NCBI GenBank assembly: GCA_010094045.1
Contig: ML986682.1
Coordinates: 1-64,000, forward strand
Source of the DNA: Lojkania enalia
Lineage: Eukaryota; Ascomycota; Dothideomycetes; Pleosporales
DNA: 64,000 bases
Direction: 5' to 3'
The notes under the pieces are model-generated. The model saw only the letters and a program-made list of their open reading frames with translations. It had not been told where the DNA came from and did no database searches. Below are positions 1 through 12,156 of the stretch, one piece after another. Each line of letters begins with the position of its first letter. The stretch's first letter is position 1. The position numbers and the translations under genes were made by a program.

Positions 1-119
1 GCCTCTAAGCCCAGAAAAGCTGGTATAGAAGTATTGTTCTACCTTATATAATATAGTATTAACTTAACCTAGGAAAAATTATACCCTCTACTAATAACTA
101 AAACTCCTATAAACTTTAA

Positions 120-2363
120 TAATCCTAGTTCTACGCGTAAGGAGGGGAGATTAGAGGGAACTACTTTCTATATAAAGGCACCTTCAGAGTCTAGTTTGGA
201 TGGTAGAAAAGTTGATAGGCAGAGTTAGTCTAATAGTAAGTTAGAGCAGTTAGCGTATTTAATACCTCTAGTAACGTCAATTACTGCTAGTCGAGGAATA
301 CTACCGAGAAATTTGAGGGGTATTTTAACTTTAAACAAATCAAATCTATTACAGCTAAGTTATTTACAGTTAGCCCCTTAGTAGGTCTAGGGATATATAT
401 GTAGTATATCTCGCATTTCTAGTTAATAGATATAGTTTTTCTAACCCTTATTAGAGCTAGCCAGCTTTAACAAAATTCTATATATATATTAATAATTGTT
501 CTAGTCTTATAGAGGTTCGATTCTGCAGCTATCTTTAAATATCTAACTTAGGTACCTTTTAATCTAAAAATTACGTGCGTATTATTACCTTCTTATCTAA
601 TCCGTATAGCTACTTTCGTGGGAAAATAATAAATACTCACTATAGAACCACTATTAAGCTCTTACTACGTATAATACATATAAAATAGCTACACCTAAGC
701 ATTAAAGCACTATTAAAATAATAGGGAGTTAATACCTATAAAAGTCCTAGCTTATAACTCGGTCCTGTTCCTGCGATACTATAATAGCAGTTACTCTTAT
801 ACAACCCTATACCTACCTAGACTAAAGTAAGCGAATAATATATATCTCACCACTATATACCTTCTCTTCTCTTTCTCTAGCTTTAATAATAATAGATTCT
901 TATTATATCTAATTCTATTATATCCTTAGACCTTTTTAATACTAGCCTTATAGCTGCTATCGCGCGCAAAATTTATGCAAATTAGCTACTCTAGTTAGTA
1001 CTTTTAGGTAAAGCTGTTACATATTTCTATTATCCTATTATAATTTAGTTAGTCTGTTTTTAGGCCTATATAGTCTCGCTATTACTAGCCTCTAGCTAAA
1101 TACGCTACTTACCCTTAATATATTAATATTTATCTTAGTAATTAATACTGCCTAATACGCGATAAAAGTAGATCTATTTCTAGCTAGCGCAAAACAAATT
1201 TCTTGTCGGTTCCTAGCCTTATACTTATTAGCGTTTCAGTTCGACTAGTAGTAATTTAATAGACGTTAATATTATAAAGCTAGACTATCTTAGTAGTCTC
1301 TTTAGATACGCTTATAGTAGTATCCGTATTAAGCCTTTCTTAACTTATTGTCCAGCCCGTTAACAGATTTAAAATATAATCTCGCTTCTCGGTATTAGAA
1401 ATTATAAATGATACGAAAATATAATAGTTATTAGGATGTATATAGAGTTTAAGTAGTGTAAAGTTAAAGTACTCCTCATTTTTTATTATAGTGGGTTTCT
1501 TACTCTATAGAGATTCCTCTTTAAAGTAATATATAATAAAGTTCTAAGCATAATCTAGATAGAGTTATATAGTTTTAGTATAATATCCTAAGAAGTATAT
1601 AAATATAGAGTGTCTTTAAGTTCAACATTTGCTATATATAGATTATATTCCTAAGAGGCTGCATCTGCATCTCTATTACCGTTTACTTCTTCTAATTCTC
1701 CTTCTAATCCTGCTTCTGACCCTTCCTTTAAGAGGCGAGATAACTTTCTCTTAAGCACTCGTATCTACTTATCTATTGGTGCAGCTGCGTTAAGACGGAA
1801 GGTAGGCTAGCTAAATATCTAATATAGAAGTTAGTAGGACGTATAACTAGGTGTGTTAACCTTATATATGCGTTTAATTCTTGTAACTACTTTTTTAGAG
1901 TAATATTCTTAGAATTCAGGCGTAAATACTCTTCTGAACACGCGTAAAGTATTGTTATTAAGCTATTATATATAACGTTCCACCTATAGCAGTTATCTAT
2001 TAATTGTTTTGCCTGTTAGGCAGCTTCGATACATTAATTTTCCGTAGTATATAGTATTTCCCGCGTGATATTATATGATTCTATCTTAGTCCGAAGAAGG
2101 GTAGTAATAGTAGAAGACTGATCCGTGCAGGGAGAGAGTAGCTATATTATACTAATGCTCTAAATAACTTGTAAGGGCTATCGAGTATTAAGAGCGACTA
2201 AATTCTGCGGTTGAGCCGGCTTAGGAGCGGTAGTAAAAGGTAAGACTACTAGTTCGGCACCCCTATTCGGATGCTCTAGAAATAGAGTCGGCTTAAAGCC
2301 CGTCTTATATTCCTCTTTAATAGCCGGTTGGGACATATTTAGTGAAAAGAGAATACAAGACAT
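120..2363 (-). pseudogene. Unidentified degraded minus-strand gene relic
   Basis: I do not recognise this protein. The first 61 codons on the minus strand are open (ATG at 2363, a second Met at about codon 10) and have an ordinary soluble composition, with a Pro/Ala/Gln stretch near the end. Beyond the first stop the reading remains protein-like for a long way if in-frame TAG/TAA are taken as former Gln or Trp codons, including an Arg-rich basic segment around 1690-1760. The coordinates cover the stretch where this reading looks plausible; I cannot show that it is one gene rather than two, and the 3' end is a guess. No membrane segment or catalytic motif is visible. It lies left of the PLP relic and points the same way. 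An alternative is that only the 186-bp open segment is a gene remnant. Confidence 0.3.
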
Positions 2364-4429
2364 TTATAACATTTTAAACGAAACACTAGTAATTAGACCG
2401 AGAAGGCAAGGAAAATTATTAGATTCTTCTATAGTACGGTAATTAGAGTAGACGTTTATGTTTTAGAATTAAAGGCGAAAATAAGTGCAAATATAGCTTC
2501 GCTATACTCTTAGTTGTAGAATTCTTTATCTAATCTATTCTATATAAAATAGAGTAAATACCCAAAATACTTTCCTCTATTCTTAACTCCTAGATCTTAT
2601 TTTCGCATGTAAAACTGCGCTATAGTTCTTTAATTTTTAAACTATTATATAATTTTAGAATTTTGTTTTCTGTTTCTTATTTTCCATTTTTTATTTTCTG
2701 TTTTCCAGATCCTAATTTAAAACCTGTACCTCTCCTATTTACTAAGTATATTTAACCTCAAAGTAAGTAATTAATATTAATAACCTATTACGTTCCTTTA
2801 GAAGTATCTAATATCAGAAGTATATAGTAATAAGTCAACCTTAGCGATGGCCAACCGCCCTAAATTGTCCGTACACCTATAAGCTACTAATACCTTTATC
2901 TACATCCCACGACTATAAAGAATACTGGACCTATTACAACCGCTCGTACCTACTAAATCGTCCTTATTAGAAGCATACTTATAAGGCGAGTCGCCTACGG
3001 ATACTAATACTATTAGTACTAAAGATGCATCCATTCCCACAACTTTTAATGCTAATAAAGAGCCTCTCCAGGCGTTATTTTTCCCTTTACAAGTAATAAA
3101 CATTAAATTATCCTAAAAAAGACCGCGAGACAATCTAAAAAGTCTAGAGAACCTTAGAAGATTTACCCAGGATACCGTTAAATAGGCTGTATAAACACGA
3201 AGAGGTTATTCTAGCTTTATAATAGTAAAGAAACTCGACTAAGTCGTAGGTATAAAAGAGGAGAAGGTTCTCGAGCAAATAAATTACAAGAATATTATAT
3301 ATTTGAACTACGTTCTTAAAGATACAGATTCCCTTTTTCTCAGGTTTAAATATTGTTGAGTTACCCTTAGGGAAATACTCTATATTTATTTAAGGCTCGA
3401 AGAGCTTTACCTATAATATATTACACGTTCTATAAGTTTTTAATTACTAAAATATTATATTAGCTAATAAAAAGATCTTCGGAGCTTTAATTTATCTCAG
3501 TAGTTTTAGAATAGTATACTATAATGTTGGACTGCGGACAATCCGAGTTGTCGGCTATAATTTGCGGGTTATACTATATAAGTATTATTTAGATAATAAG
3601 GCTATTACTAATATAAATAGCCGGCTTCGATTCTACGACGCAAAATATATTAATGTAGTACTCTAATACTAATATAGTAGATCTAGGTTTTATTCTTTTG
3701 GACTGCATAGAAGGCCATCCTTAGTCTACTAAAAAGAAACGGGTTCGATATATCGAGGAATAAAGAGCTATAAATAAAGTGTTTAGACTCTCTCTACCAG
3801 AGTATTAGAGTAGCTGTAAATAGCTAATTAACTATCTAGATAATATTTTTAGCGAGAATCAACCGATAGATATAAAGATATTAAAGCCGGTAAGATATAT
3901 ACAGTATGATAGTAATTAATCTAGAAAACTTACTCGACTAGCATTAATTTTTTATTTTACAGTTATAAGATACTGTATACCTATAACTGTTTATTAAACT
4001 AGTTACTTTAGAGTACTACACTTAATAGGTGCTAGAGATATAGAGTGTTAGGAACTTGGTATAAATTTTAAGTCCAATTTGAACAAGTCTATATTACCTT
4101 CTATTCTACTCTTATATTTCTAGAACCTCTAATTATATAAGATTTATATATAGCAATATAATTAGTTAAGGATATTCGCTTCCCCTATACTTATTAGCCT
4201 ATAGTGTATTATAGTAATTCGTTTAACTACTATACATTCTATAACCTACTTTAGAAAGAGTCTCGCTACTTTACTATTAACCTCTAAGTGTTAGCCTATC
4301 TAGATCTAAAAGTTATTAGAAGTTAAATATTAAAGAGATTATATAAAAATATTAATTATTTAAACGAATCTACATTTTTAACTCCGTGATACTAAGTAAA
4401 ATGCCTTACTAAATATACTAGATTTCATG
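2364..4429. other. AT-rich degraded stretch without an identifiable gene
   Basis: This is RIP-like sequence with stops in all frames. A minus-strand open frame of 67 codons at 2900-3103 carries the least mutated stretch, but it matches nothing I know and has no extension I trust. The plus strand from about 2850 to 3600 is also protein-like when stops are ignored, so the coding strand cannot be decided by eye. Confidence 0.4.
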
Positions 4430-6650
4430 CAATTTTCTTTTCAACTGAGCTCTTAGTAGTAGTTTCTTAACTTCCTTATAGTCGATGTATTTAAAAGGAG
4501 TCTATAAGCCCTGCGCTTTGATAAGTTGATGTATAAGATAAGGTATGCTACTTATTAAAGTAGGTCTACTTGTAATTCCCTCTAGTAGGATATAAATGAG
4601 ATTATTTAAGCCCTTTACAACAAAATCTACGCTTTATCTAAAAGCTGGCATCTCCTTTAGGATAACCTTAAAGCAGTTAATTAAACGGCTAGAGATAATA
4701 AAAGAAGTGTAACTACGTGCAAGGAGGTGATATAGTTTCTTTCTCCCTCTATAATCTAAATAAATCCGGTATAAGATAGTCCCAGTATACTAGATAGCCC
4801 CTCCTTAAAGTTGATAAAAAGAAATCAGCTTAAAGTAAAATATTGAGGTAATAAACAAGTCTTTAACCAGTCTTACCTAAATATTAGATAAGATATATTA
4901 ATCAGCTTAGCGTTTAAGCTATTAAATTGCTAACACATTATTAAGCACGGGTTCTAGTCCTGGGAAATAGATGTTAAATCGATAATATCTGTTCCGTAGA
5001 TCCGTAGGGATATATTTAATAAAAGTTTTCTATTATTTCTCTCTATCTAGATAGCCTATATAATTTCCTATAAGTCGCTTCAGGAATTAATCCCTAACAG
5101 GCGAATATAGGCCGAATTTATATATCGGTAAGAGAGATGTACCAGTACTAAAAGATAATATATAATCGATGTAGCTATTACCTTATTCTAGAATATAGTA
5201 TCTATTAGGCTAAATAACGGCGCATTCCCAGGTCGTAATAAAAGCGGGGTTATTATACTCTAAACCCCTATCTTAGAATATTTCTAAGTTATTAACGTTC
5301 TTTAGTTTAAAGAAAAATAGGGTGGTAGAGGTATATACAGCTCTAGAAATTTCTTACTAAAATATAAATGGGGGGTTTAGGGACGTAAAAACTTATGCGT
5401 CGGAAATAGAGATCTTATCCTCCTAATTACCAGTACGAACATAATAGTATACTATAAAACTTAGCTTTAGAAACCGGGGTTTAATAGCATATATACTATT
5501 CTCGCTATTCTTAGGACTTCCGTTATAATTTAAAAGGATATATAGAATATTATACCGCGCAGTAGTAGTAGTAACTGCAATTTTCATATCATTTTAAAGT
5601 GGGTTAAATATCTTAGAGGATGTGGAAGAGGCTAAATAAAAGGCCTTTCCAATTGTAGATAAGTCGTACTAATAATCTCGGACGTATACCTCTAACAACC
5701 GCTATACGCGTTGGGTAAAAGATAAACTTTCTTTCTTCTACATAAATGTTTTAGACGTAAAATCCTTAAAATGCATTAGGCATTCTTATAGCGTCTATTT
5801 TATAAGAAAAAGTCTAATAGCAATCAAGCTACCTATATAATATAATTAGGAAATAAATATACTGCTTAAAGTTTTAGTACTTACCTACTAAAGTTCTACA
5901 TATATAGTTAAAAAACTCCTGGAAGAAGATCCTAAACTCCTTTAACTCCCGCTCTAAATATTGTACAAATATAAGAGGGACTACCCCCCTAATACTTCTA
6001 CCATCTATATAGAGGATACAAATACTAACCGTAGGAGGTGTAAGGCGAAATATTAATCCTTTTTAAGTATACCTACAAAGTAGATACTCCGAGAAGATAT
6101 AGGAGTATTTCTTAGACTATAACTTCTGTCTAAAACGCTGAATACAAATATTATAAATAGCGTATCTACAGTTAAATACCTTCTCTAGTATTAATATAAA
6201 GTAAGAGAAGCAGGATTTAGAGCTTTTTAATAAGGGGAAGTATAGCTAGAGGTTGCGTAGCTGCTTAAAGTATTGTTTTAGAGCGTTTTACGCGACCGGA
6301 TCTAAATCTAGCTTTCTTAATATTACTGCTATCTCTTCGCCTACCGTAAAGATAAACTAATATTAGATTTGATTATTATTAGTATAGAATTTAATAGCCC
6401 GTTTATAAAGTTTATTATAAAATTTATTAAAGATGGATTGTATAGAAAACCCTTAAGATAGTTAGCAGCATTTATTACCGGCTATTAGAAGCTTACTATA
6501 TAATCTAGGAGGGTAGCTTGCTAAAAATAATGCTGAAGTAATAAGAGGAATAATAACCTCTTATAGCTATAATTAACTTAGTATTAAACTTAATATTTCT
6601 ATTATATAAGTTTAAAACTTATTATATATAAAGTTTGCAGGCCTAGAGGC
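4430..6650 (-). pseudogene. Patatin-like phospholipase (PLP) with N-terminal RING-like Cys motif, inactivated
   Basis: This is the relic of a fungal patatin-like phospholipase, a lipid acyl hydrolase with a Ser-Asp dyad. Reading leftward from about 6300 there is a Cys-rich, RING-like segment (Cys pairs spaced as in a CxxC finger). Then comes the anion-hole motif at 5989-6006, which reads D-G-R-S-I-R-G where the family has DGGGIRG, followed by a hydrophobic helix ending in an L-E-R-E-L run. The nucleophile elbow at 5883-5897 reads R-T-L-V-G where the family has GTSxG, so the catalytic Ser (TCA to TTA) and one Gly are lost. The dyad segment at about 5246-5272 reads D-R-G-L followed by Asn-Asn-Pro, where the family has DGGL; the Asp survives. 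A conserved-looking C-terminal region runs to about 4430. Stops are mostly TAG/TAA from Gln or Trp. It is divergent from the DUF3723 relic. The N-terminus is uncertain. Confidence 0.75.
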
Positions 6651-7429
6651 TCTTAGGAAACTAAAGCGCAACTTATCTAAGTAGAAATATATGAGAATAC
6701 AGTCTGCGAAGGCATCGATATACTATATACTAAACTAATAGTAGCTTATCCTCCGTCCCCGCTATATATCTTTGGCCAGAGTTAGTAACCGTCGCCGAAG
6801 AACGAGAGAACGAAAGCTATTATCCTAGTTCTTATATAAGCTTAGAATCTGAATACTCTAGAAGTAAGAAGTAATATTCCCGTCTGCTGAATAGCTGCTA
6901 TTAAGTACTGTAGTTACGACTATTACCTCGGTAATAGTCGCGTAGAGCTTTTATTAAGCGATTACTAGGTTAAATAAGGGTAACTTTATCTCTACAATAA
7001 TAAGGATATATAGAAGTACAGGCCTAGAGAGGGTATAAGATTTAGATTTAATAGCCTACTAGGTAAGAAGATTCGCGACGTATATAATCCCGCTAAAATC
7101 TACTATAAAGTAATATACCACGTTTAATAGAGGGGTTAGAACTCTAAAGACTAGGAGATTTAAAAGATCTACAGTCGTATAATCGCCGGCGTACAACCAG
7201 CTAATAGGCTTAGAGCTATATAGTATTGATTTTAGGTCGAAAGACGGTAAAGACTCGCCCTAGAGCTTACAATCGAGGTACAACACGTAAGTATTACTTC
7301 TAGTAATCTTCGTATCTTTAACTAGTCGGACCTAACCGTAAAAACTAGTAGATACTATTATAGATAACCCTTTTAGCATATAATTTAGAAGTGTTACTTT
7401 CTTCTTCTTTCTAATAAGAGTAATAAGTA
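6651..7429. other. Divergent intergenic region between PLP and DUF3723 relics
   Basis: The two flanking relics are transcribed away from each other, so this stretch would have held both promoters and possibly the missing PLP N-terminus. The sequence is RIP-degraded and I see no defined promoter element in it. Confidence 0.35.
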
Positions 7430-10400
7430 ATGTCTAGGCGTTTTTAGCACCGCTGCTGTAGAGAGAGCTGAAAGGAGTATTATATACCTAAAGAGTCGTC
7501 TCGTTTTTAATATTTTTAATACTAATCTACGGACGCCCTAATATTATAAGATAATATACGTCTTTATAAAATAATCGTATTCTAATTAATATATAAAGAG
7601 TATATTTAGGTAGAGGTTGTATTACAAGAGGGCATAGAATATATTTCTTAGTAAAAACGCACAGATCCAAGTATTACTTTAAATTAGGCTCTAAAACCTA
7701 GAATTAATTTCTTAGTTTCTAAATGCTAGATATTATATTTTATAGATTAGGGAATTGTAATTAACCCCTACGCCTTTAATACTCTAGACTAACTGGGGTT
7801 AAGTTCTTTAAGGAGCTATAACCTCTCGCTAATTTAGGTTCCAATCTTACCTTAATTACCTAAGACCCTAATATACGAATACTTAAAATACACGTTACTA
7901 TAGCTAAGAAGAATTCTAACTTTATAAAAGTAAAGGTAAAGTATCTTCTAGGAATTATACGCTTTAAGCTTAACAATTTAGACTTTAGATTTGCCTTACG
8001 CTAGAAGGAGTATAGGGAAAAATCTAAGCATACCTAAGCCCACCTTTTAGATGTCTTCGCGTTGGGTAGGTGTCGGTAGGAAGAGAAAGAAAATTTTATA
8101 GATGCTATTATTAAGACTAGCATCTTTAAGTCAGCTGTTAAAAGTATAGGACTATATAAAGAGACGTTTAAAGTAATAACTTTAGAAGTAAAGCTCCGTC
8201 CTTTAGAACTCCTAAAGCTTAGAATTTCCCGGCCTATTAATTGCCTAAATAGGCTACATCAAGTAGCTGCGGCTAAAAATTTTCTTAATAGAAACGATCG
8301 ATGGTGGATCGTACGGCTCTACTTAAAAGGTATAGAAACCTTCTATAAGACTATTAAGCTTAAATTACTTATGTCTCTCTTAAAGAATTAAGTAGCGATA
8401 CAGCTACACGACTTGTCAAATTATTTATATATAAGTAATAATATTCTAATAGTATAATATTTCGAAACATTCGAAGATATTATCTCCTTAATAATATAGA
8501 ATCCGAGAACCGGTGGTAGACCTATTTAACCAATACTAAACGTAAAGATCTTCGCTAGCTAATAAAAAACAACCTTATAATTATAGCATTTAATCGTCTC
8601 CTCGACTTTCTAGAGTTATAGACGCCGATTCAGCTTGGTATGTTATATTAGTTATACGGTCTAAGATATCCTGAGGTATATAAACCTTTAATTAAGACCA
8701 GAAGGAGCTGATAAAAATTAGGAGCTTAACACTTATTTATAATATATTAAGGCTATATAGAGTTATATAGTACTATTAAATAGCTGGAGATACGTTAATA
8801 CTATTACTATCTAGCATCTAGAATTATGCGCACCAGGCGTATTAGAGAATAATAAAAGACGTGTAACGTTTTTAATAGAGTTGAACTAAATATTCGCTAC
8901 TCTACCAGACGAACCAGATATTAAGAATAAGATACTACAGTCTATTAAATTAGTTAAATACCTTATTCCTTCTTTACAAACATTCTTTAAGAACTAGAAA
9001 TACTTAGAACCTTGCTGTATTATTCTCCGGACGTTACTTAATAAGTCTAAAAAGCGGTCTATATAAAAGGGCTTTTTAGTAAATTATTTCCGACCTCTAG
9101 AATTATATATCTAATATTTAGAATAGAGTACTAGAACTTTCTTACTTTCCGAATCTTCTGTTATTTCATTTTATACTGGGAAAGCTATTGGTTACCTATA
9201 GTTATAGCTGTTCTATTTAAGATATTTCCCCGAGATAACTTCTATAGCACCGAAAATAACACCTAGGATAAAGAAGTAAAGAAGAGACTATAATCCTGCT
9301 CTTTAGTAAAAGTTAGGTAGACTCGCGGTTACGCTTGGCTTTAGAATACCTTTAACTCTTCAGCTTGCCACCTAAAGCCTAGATAGGGAGAATATAATAT
9401 AATTTCTACAATCTACTTAACTAAGTTAGAAAGGAAATCTAGAAAGTTACCTAAACAGAATTATTTAGGTGCTAGAAGACTTAATAGAGAATCCCTCATC
9501 ATATTCGCAGCCCGTATTTACTGTACTAAAACTACTAGATAGGGATTAGCAGTGCGGTAAACTATATAATAAGAGCTATAATGCTGATAAGTTATATTTG
9601 TTCGTTCTACTATTCTTCGAAAATATTATAAACGGGGTTAATATTACGCTAATTTTTGTAAAGCGTGCTATTATAACCTTATTTTTTAAACTATATATAC
9701 TCTAAGTAAGAACAAATTAATCCTTAAATATGTTAGCTAATTAGAGAAAGACTCGATCTATCTCTTAGTCGCAGCTAGTATCTATAGAGAACTTACATAT
9801 CTTAATTGCGTATATAGAACGGCCCCAGTATTCTAGGTGCGAGTACTAAGCTCTATAAGAGGAGCTTAAACAAGTTAATACGAACTATATAAATATTTAG
9901 ATAGAGCTTGATAGTTGTATAATAATCGAGCGTTAGGAGGCGGATAATATACGTAAGCTTCGTAATAAGCTCGCTATTACTAAGTTTAGTATTAAAGAGT
10001 ATAGAAACGCTAAGTAGATACTGATTAAAGTAAAAGATAAGGCGTAACATCTCTATACTTAATCTTAGACAGATGCTTCTATATTACGGGTTTATATATC
10101 TAAGCTTAAATTAAGGATATCCGCAGATTTATTAGATTAGAGAAAGCTGCTAGATAATATAAAGGTAGCTTATAAAGAGAGATTATAGGCATAAACTAAA
10201 AATAATCGACAGCTATATAACAGACTAGAAGAATTAGAAGAAGATATTAAGAGGATAAGGTTTAAAAAAGAAATACAATCGCGTATAAAAGATACGAGGT
10301 ACTAAGAACTTCTAGATAAAGTAACTAGACTCTGTTAAGAAGTCTCCTAGCTCTAGCGGACGGAGTCCGGCCTTAAAAAGCAGCTCTAAGAGAAATATAA

Positions 10401-11367
10401 CTAGCTTAAGGAAAGGCTTATATAAAAAGATATACAGCATTAAATAGAGCTTTAAAAAAAACTTTAAGAACAATCGGATGTAAAAAATCTATAGTTTTAA
10501 AAGAGCTTTTCCAAATCTAAAGAACAAGTAAAAAGAGGTAAATTAGAATACTAATAACAACTTATACAGAAAGACTAGGAAATTTAGCAACAACTAAAAC
10601 AATTACTAAAATAGGTAGAGCTTTAGTAATAGCTCGAATAATTATAAATAATACTCTAGTAGTAGTTTAAACAATTATAGAATGCATTTTAACAATAATA
10701 AAAAGAAAATCAATTCGTACTTAAGGAATAAGAAAAGACTATTAGGTAGGAAGAGAAATCTAGAATAACGTAAGAGCGGCTTTAACGTATAAAGAAGAAC
10801 GGTATTTAATACTAAGAATGCTGTTACTACTAGTAGGTAGTTTACAATCCTAATATAGATGGAGGAGCTGTTAAATAAGTATATAAAACTTTTAGCGAGG
10901 AAATTAAGTATAGAAAAAATGCTAATGTTAGTTATATTATAGCCCTGTTAGTTTTCCTAGAGAACTATATTCTTATTTACATTATTGCTAATCTCTATAG
11001 TTATTAATCGATACAGTATCGTATTTAAATTAATAATCCTAGCTTAGAGGACGTGCGAGGCTTCTTAAAGCTTGTATTAGAGGAATCCTCTTTACTTATA
11101 TACGTTGTAAAGCGCGATCGTAGCAACTTCTACCTATATAAATAGACGGAAACTAATCCTTTAGAGTTTGTTAAAGTGTATATAGATATAGAAGGCTGTT
11201 ATTTAGGGGAAGAAGATACTATAGAATCTTTCTTTCAAGCTGTAGTTGATATATAGAGGCGTAAGAGGTAGATAGCGTATAGTAATACTGGTAGCGGTAA
11301 AAAGTATAGGGAGATTCTTAATAGTACTTATTTAGAGCAGAGTAAGATGCAGGTTAATAAGTATTAA
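7430..11367 (+). pseudogene. DUF3723-family protein relic with C-terminal coiled coil
   Basis: DUF3723 is a fungal family of unknown biochemical function that is often carried by Starship elements. The core runs from about 7930 to 9400. At 8044-8085 is an F-A-L-G-R-C-R segment followed by acidic residues. A His-containing basic motif and a Trp-Trp pair (about 8240-8310) match the conserved LHGRHR...WW region, and near 8930-9080 is the K-Y-L-E-P-C segment with its following Leu/Arg run, both as in the family. From about 9850 to 10750 the reading becomes Glu/Lys/Gln-rich with heptad-like Leu spacing, a long coiled coil, now full of TAG from CAG. The C-terminal part ends at a TAA at 11365-11367. 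The ATG at 7430 is the best start seen, but it is in a different frame from the core, so an indel or intron lies between. The gene ends about 35 bp from the TIR element at 11,404. Confidence 0.75.
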
Positions 11368-11669
11368 TTTTAATTAGAGCTTAGAACATTTTAAACTATA
11401 GTAATATCTATCCCTACGTTAGGGGACGTATAATATTATAAGGCAAGTTTACAATTCGGGCCTTCGGAATCTTTCCTTTATAAGCTAATAAGGATATAAT
11501 TAATATGTTATAATAAGAGCAACTGTAATATTAGTTATACTATAGATTACTCTATTAATACCGTTAATCGCTACTTTAGCTATACTACTCTATCTAATCG
11601 CGACTGTAGGGGTTTATTAAAATCTTAGAGGGCTGTATAGAAAGCTCTACTAACTTAGTAAAATTTATA

Positions 11670-11790
11670 ACATCCCCCCTATATTACCCGACACCCCCTA
11701 TAATTGGATAAACTACTAGTACTTTGCAAGAAAACTATTATACTAATATAATATAAGCTTAAGGCTATAGAGGTATATATAGAAGTTTGC
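11670..11790 (+). repeat. Left terminal inverted repeat of the inner NLR-carrying element
   Basis: Imperfect inverted repeat of about 105-120 bp paired with 17,540-17,657. It starts with a run of Cs and includes GTACTTTGCAAGAAAACTA. Most differences between the two arms are transitions, as RIP would cause. A TA duplication lies immediately outside. Confidence 0.75.
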
Positions 11791-11799
11791 TAATACTAC

Positions 11800-12111
11800 T
11801 TAAACCTGCTTTATCGAACGTATCTTAGAGTAAGATTAAATTCGTTTTCTGAAGAAGGTAAATAATAAAGCTAAAGTTCGCTGATCTACTTAATTACTGG
11901 AAAGGCGAAGGTTATAAGTTATAAGGATCTTAAGGAAGTACGAACGAAACGTACTATAAAGGAGGCAGCTAAAGGGGAGAGAAAAGGTAAAGTTAGTCGG
12001 AAGCGTAAGAGTACCGAGTTAGAGGCGGAGGTATTAGAGCTGAAAGTTAAAGTGGCTCGGATAAACGAAGTAAGAGTGGTAGGAAAGGCTCTAGTAGTAC
12101 GGATAATATAA
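11800..12111 (+). pseudogene. C-terminal tail of a Fot1/pogo-type DDE transposase
   Basis: The plus strand reads as the basic tail typical of fungal Fot1/Pot2 (pogo superfamily) transposases. There is an N-N-K-A-K-V-R segment (about 11,853-11,873), then a K-A-K-V-I-S-Y-K-D-L segment from about 11,902, then alternating Arg/Lys/Ala and a G-R/K-K-R-K-like basic patch (about 11,995-12,020), then Glu/Leu-rich residues and a short hydrophobic end before TAA at 12,109-12,111. One base appears lost near 11,899, since the two halves are in adjacent frames. The DDE catalytic domain and the DNA-binding N-terminus are absent: only about 130 bp separate the tail from the TIR. The stop lies about 45 bp from the end of the NLR relic on the other strand. 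Confidence 0.65.
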
Positions 12112-12156
12112 GATATAAGTTATTAGATACGAGATAAATTATATATAGTTAGAATA

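Noticed and set aside
9853..10050. Minus-strand 65-codon open frame
   Set aside because: It lies antisense within the DUF3723 relic, whose plus-strand coiled-coil reading is convincing.
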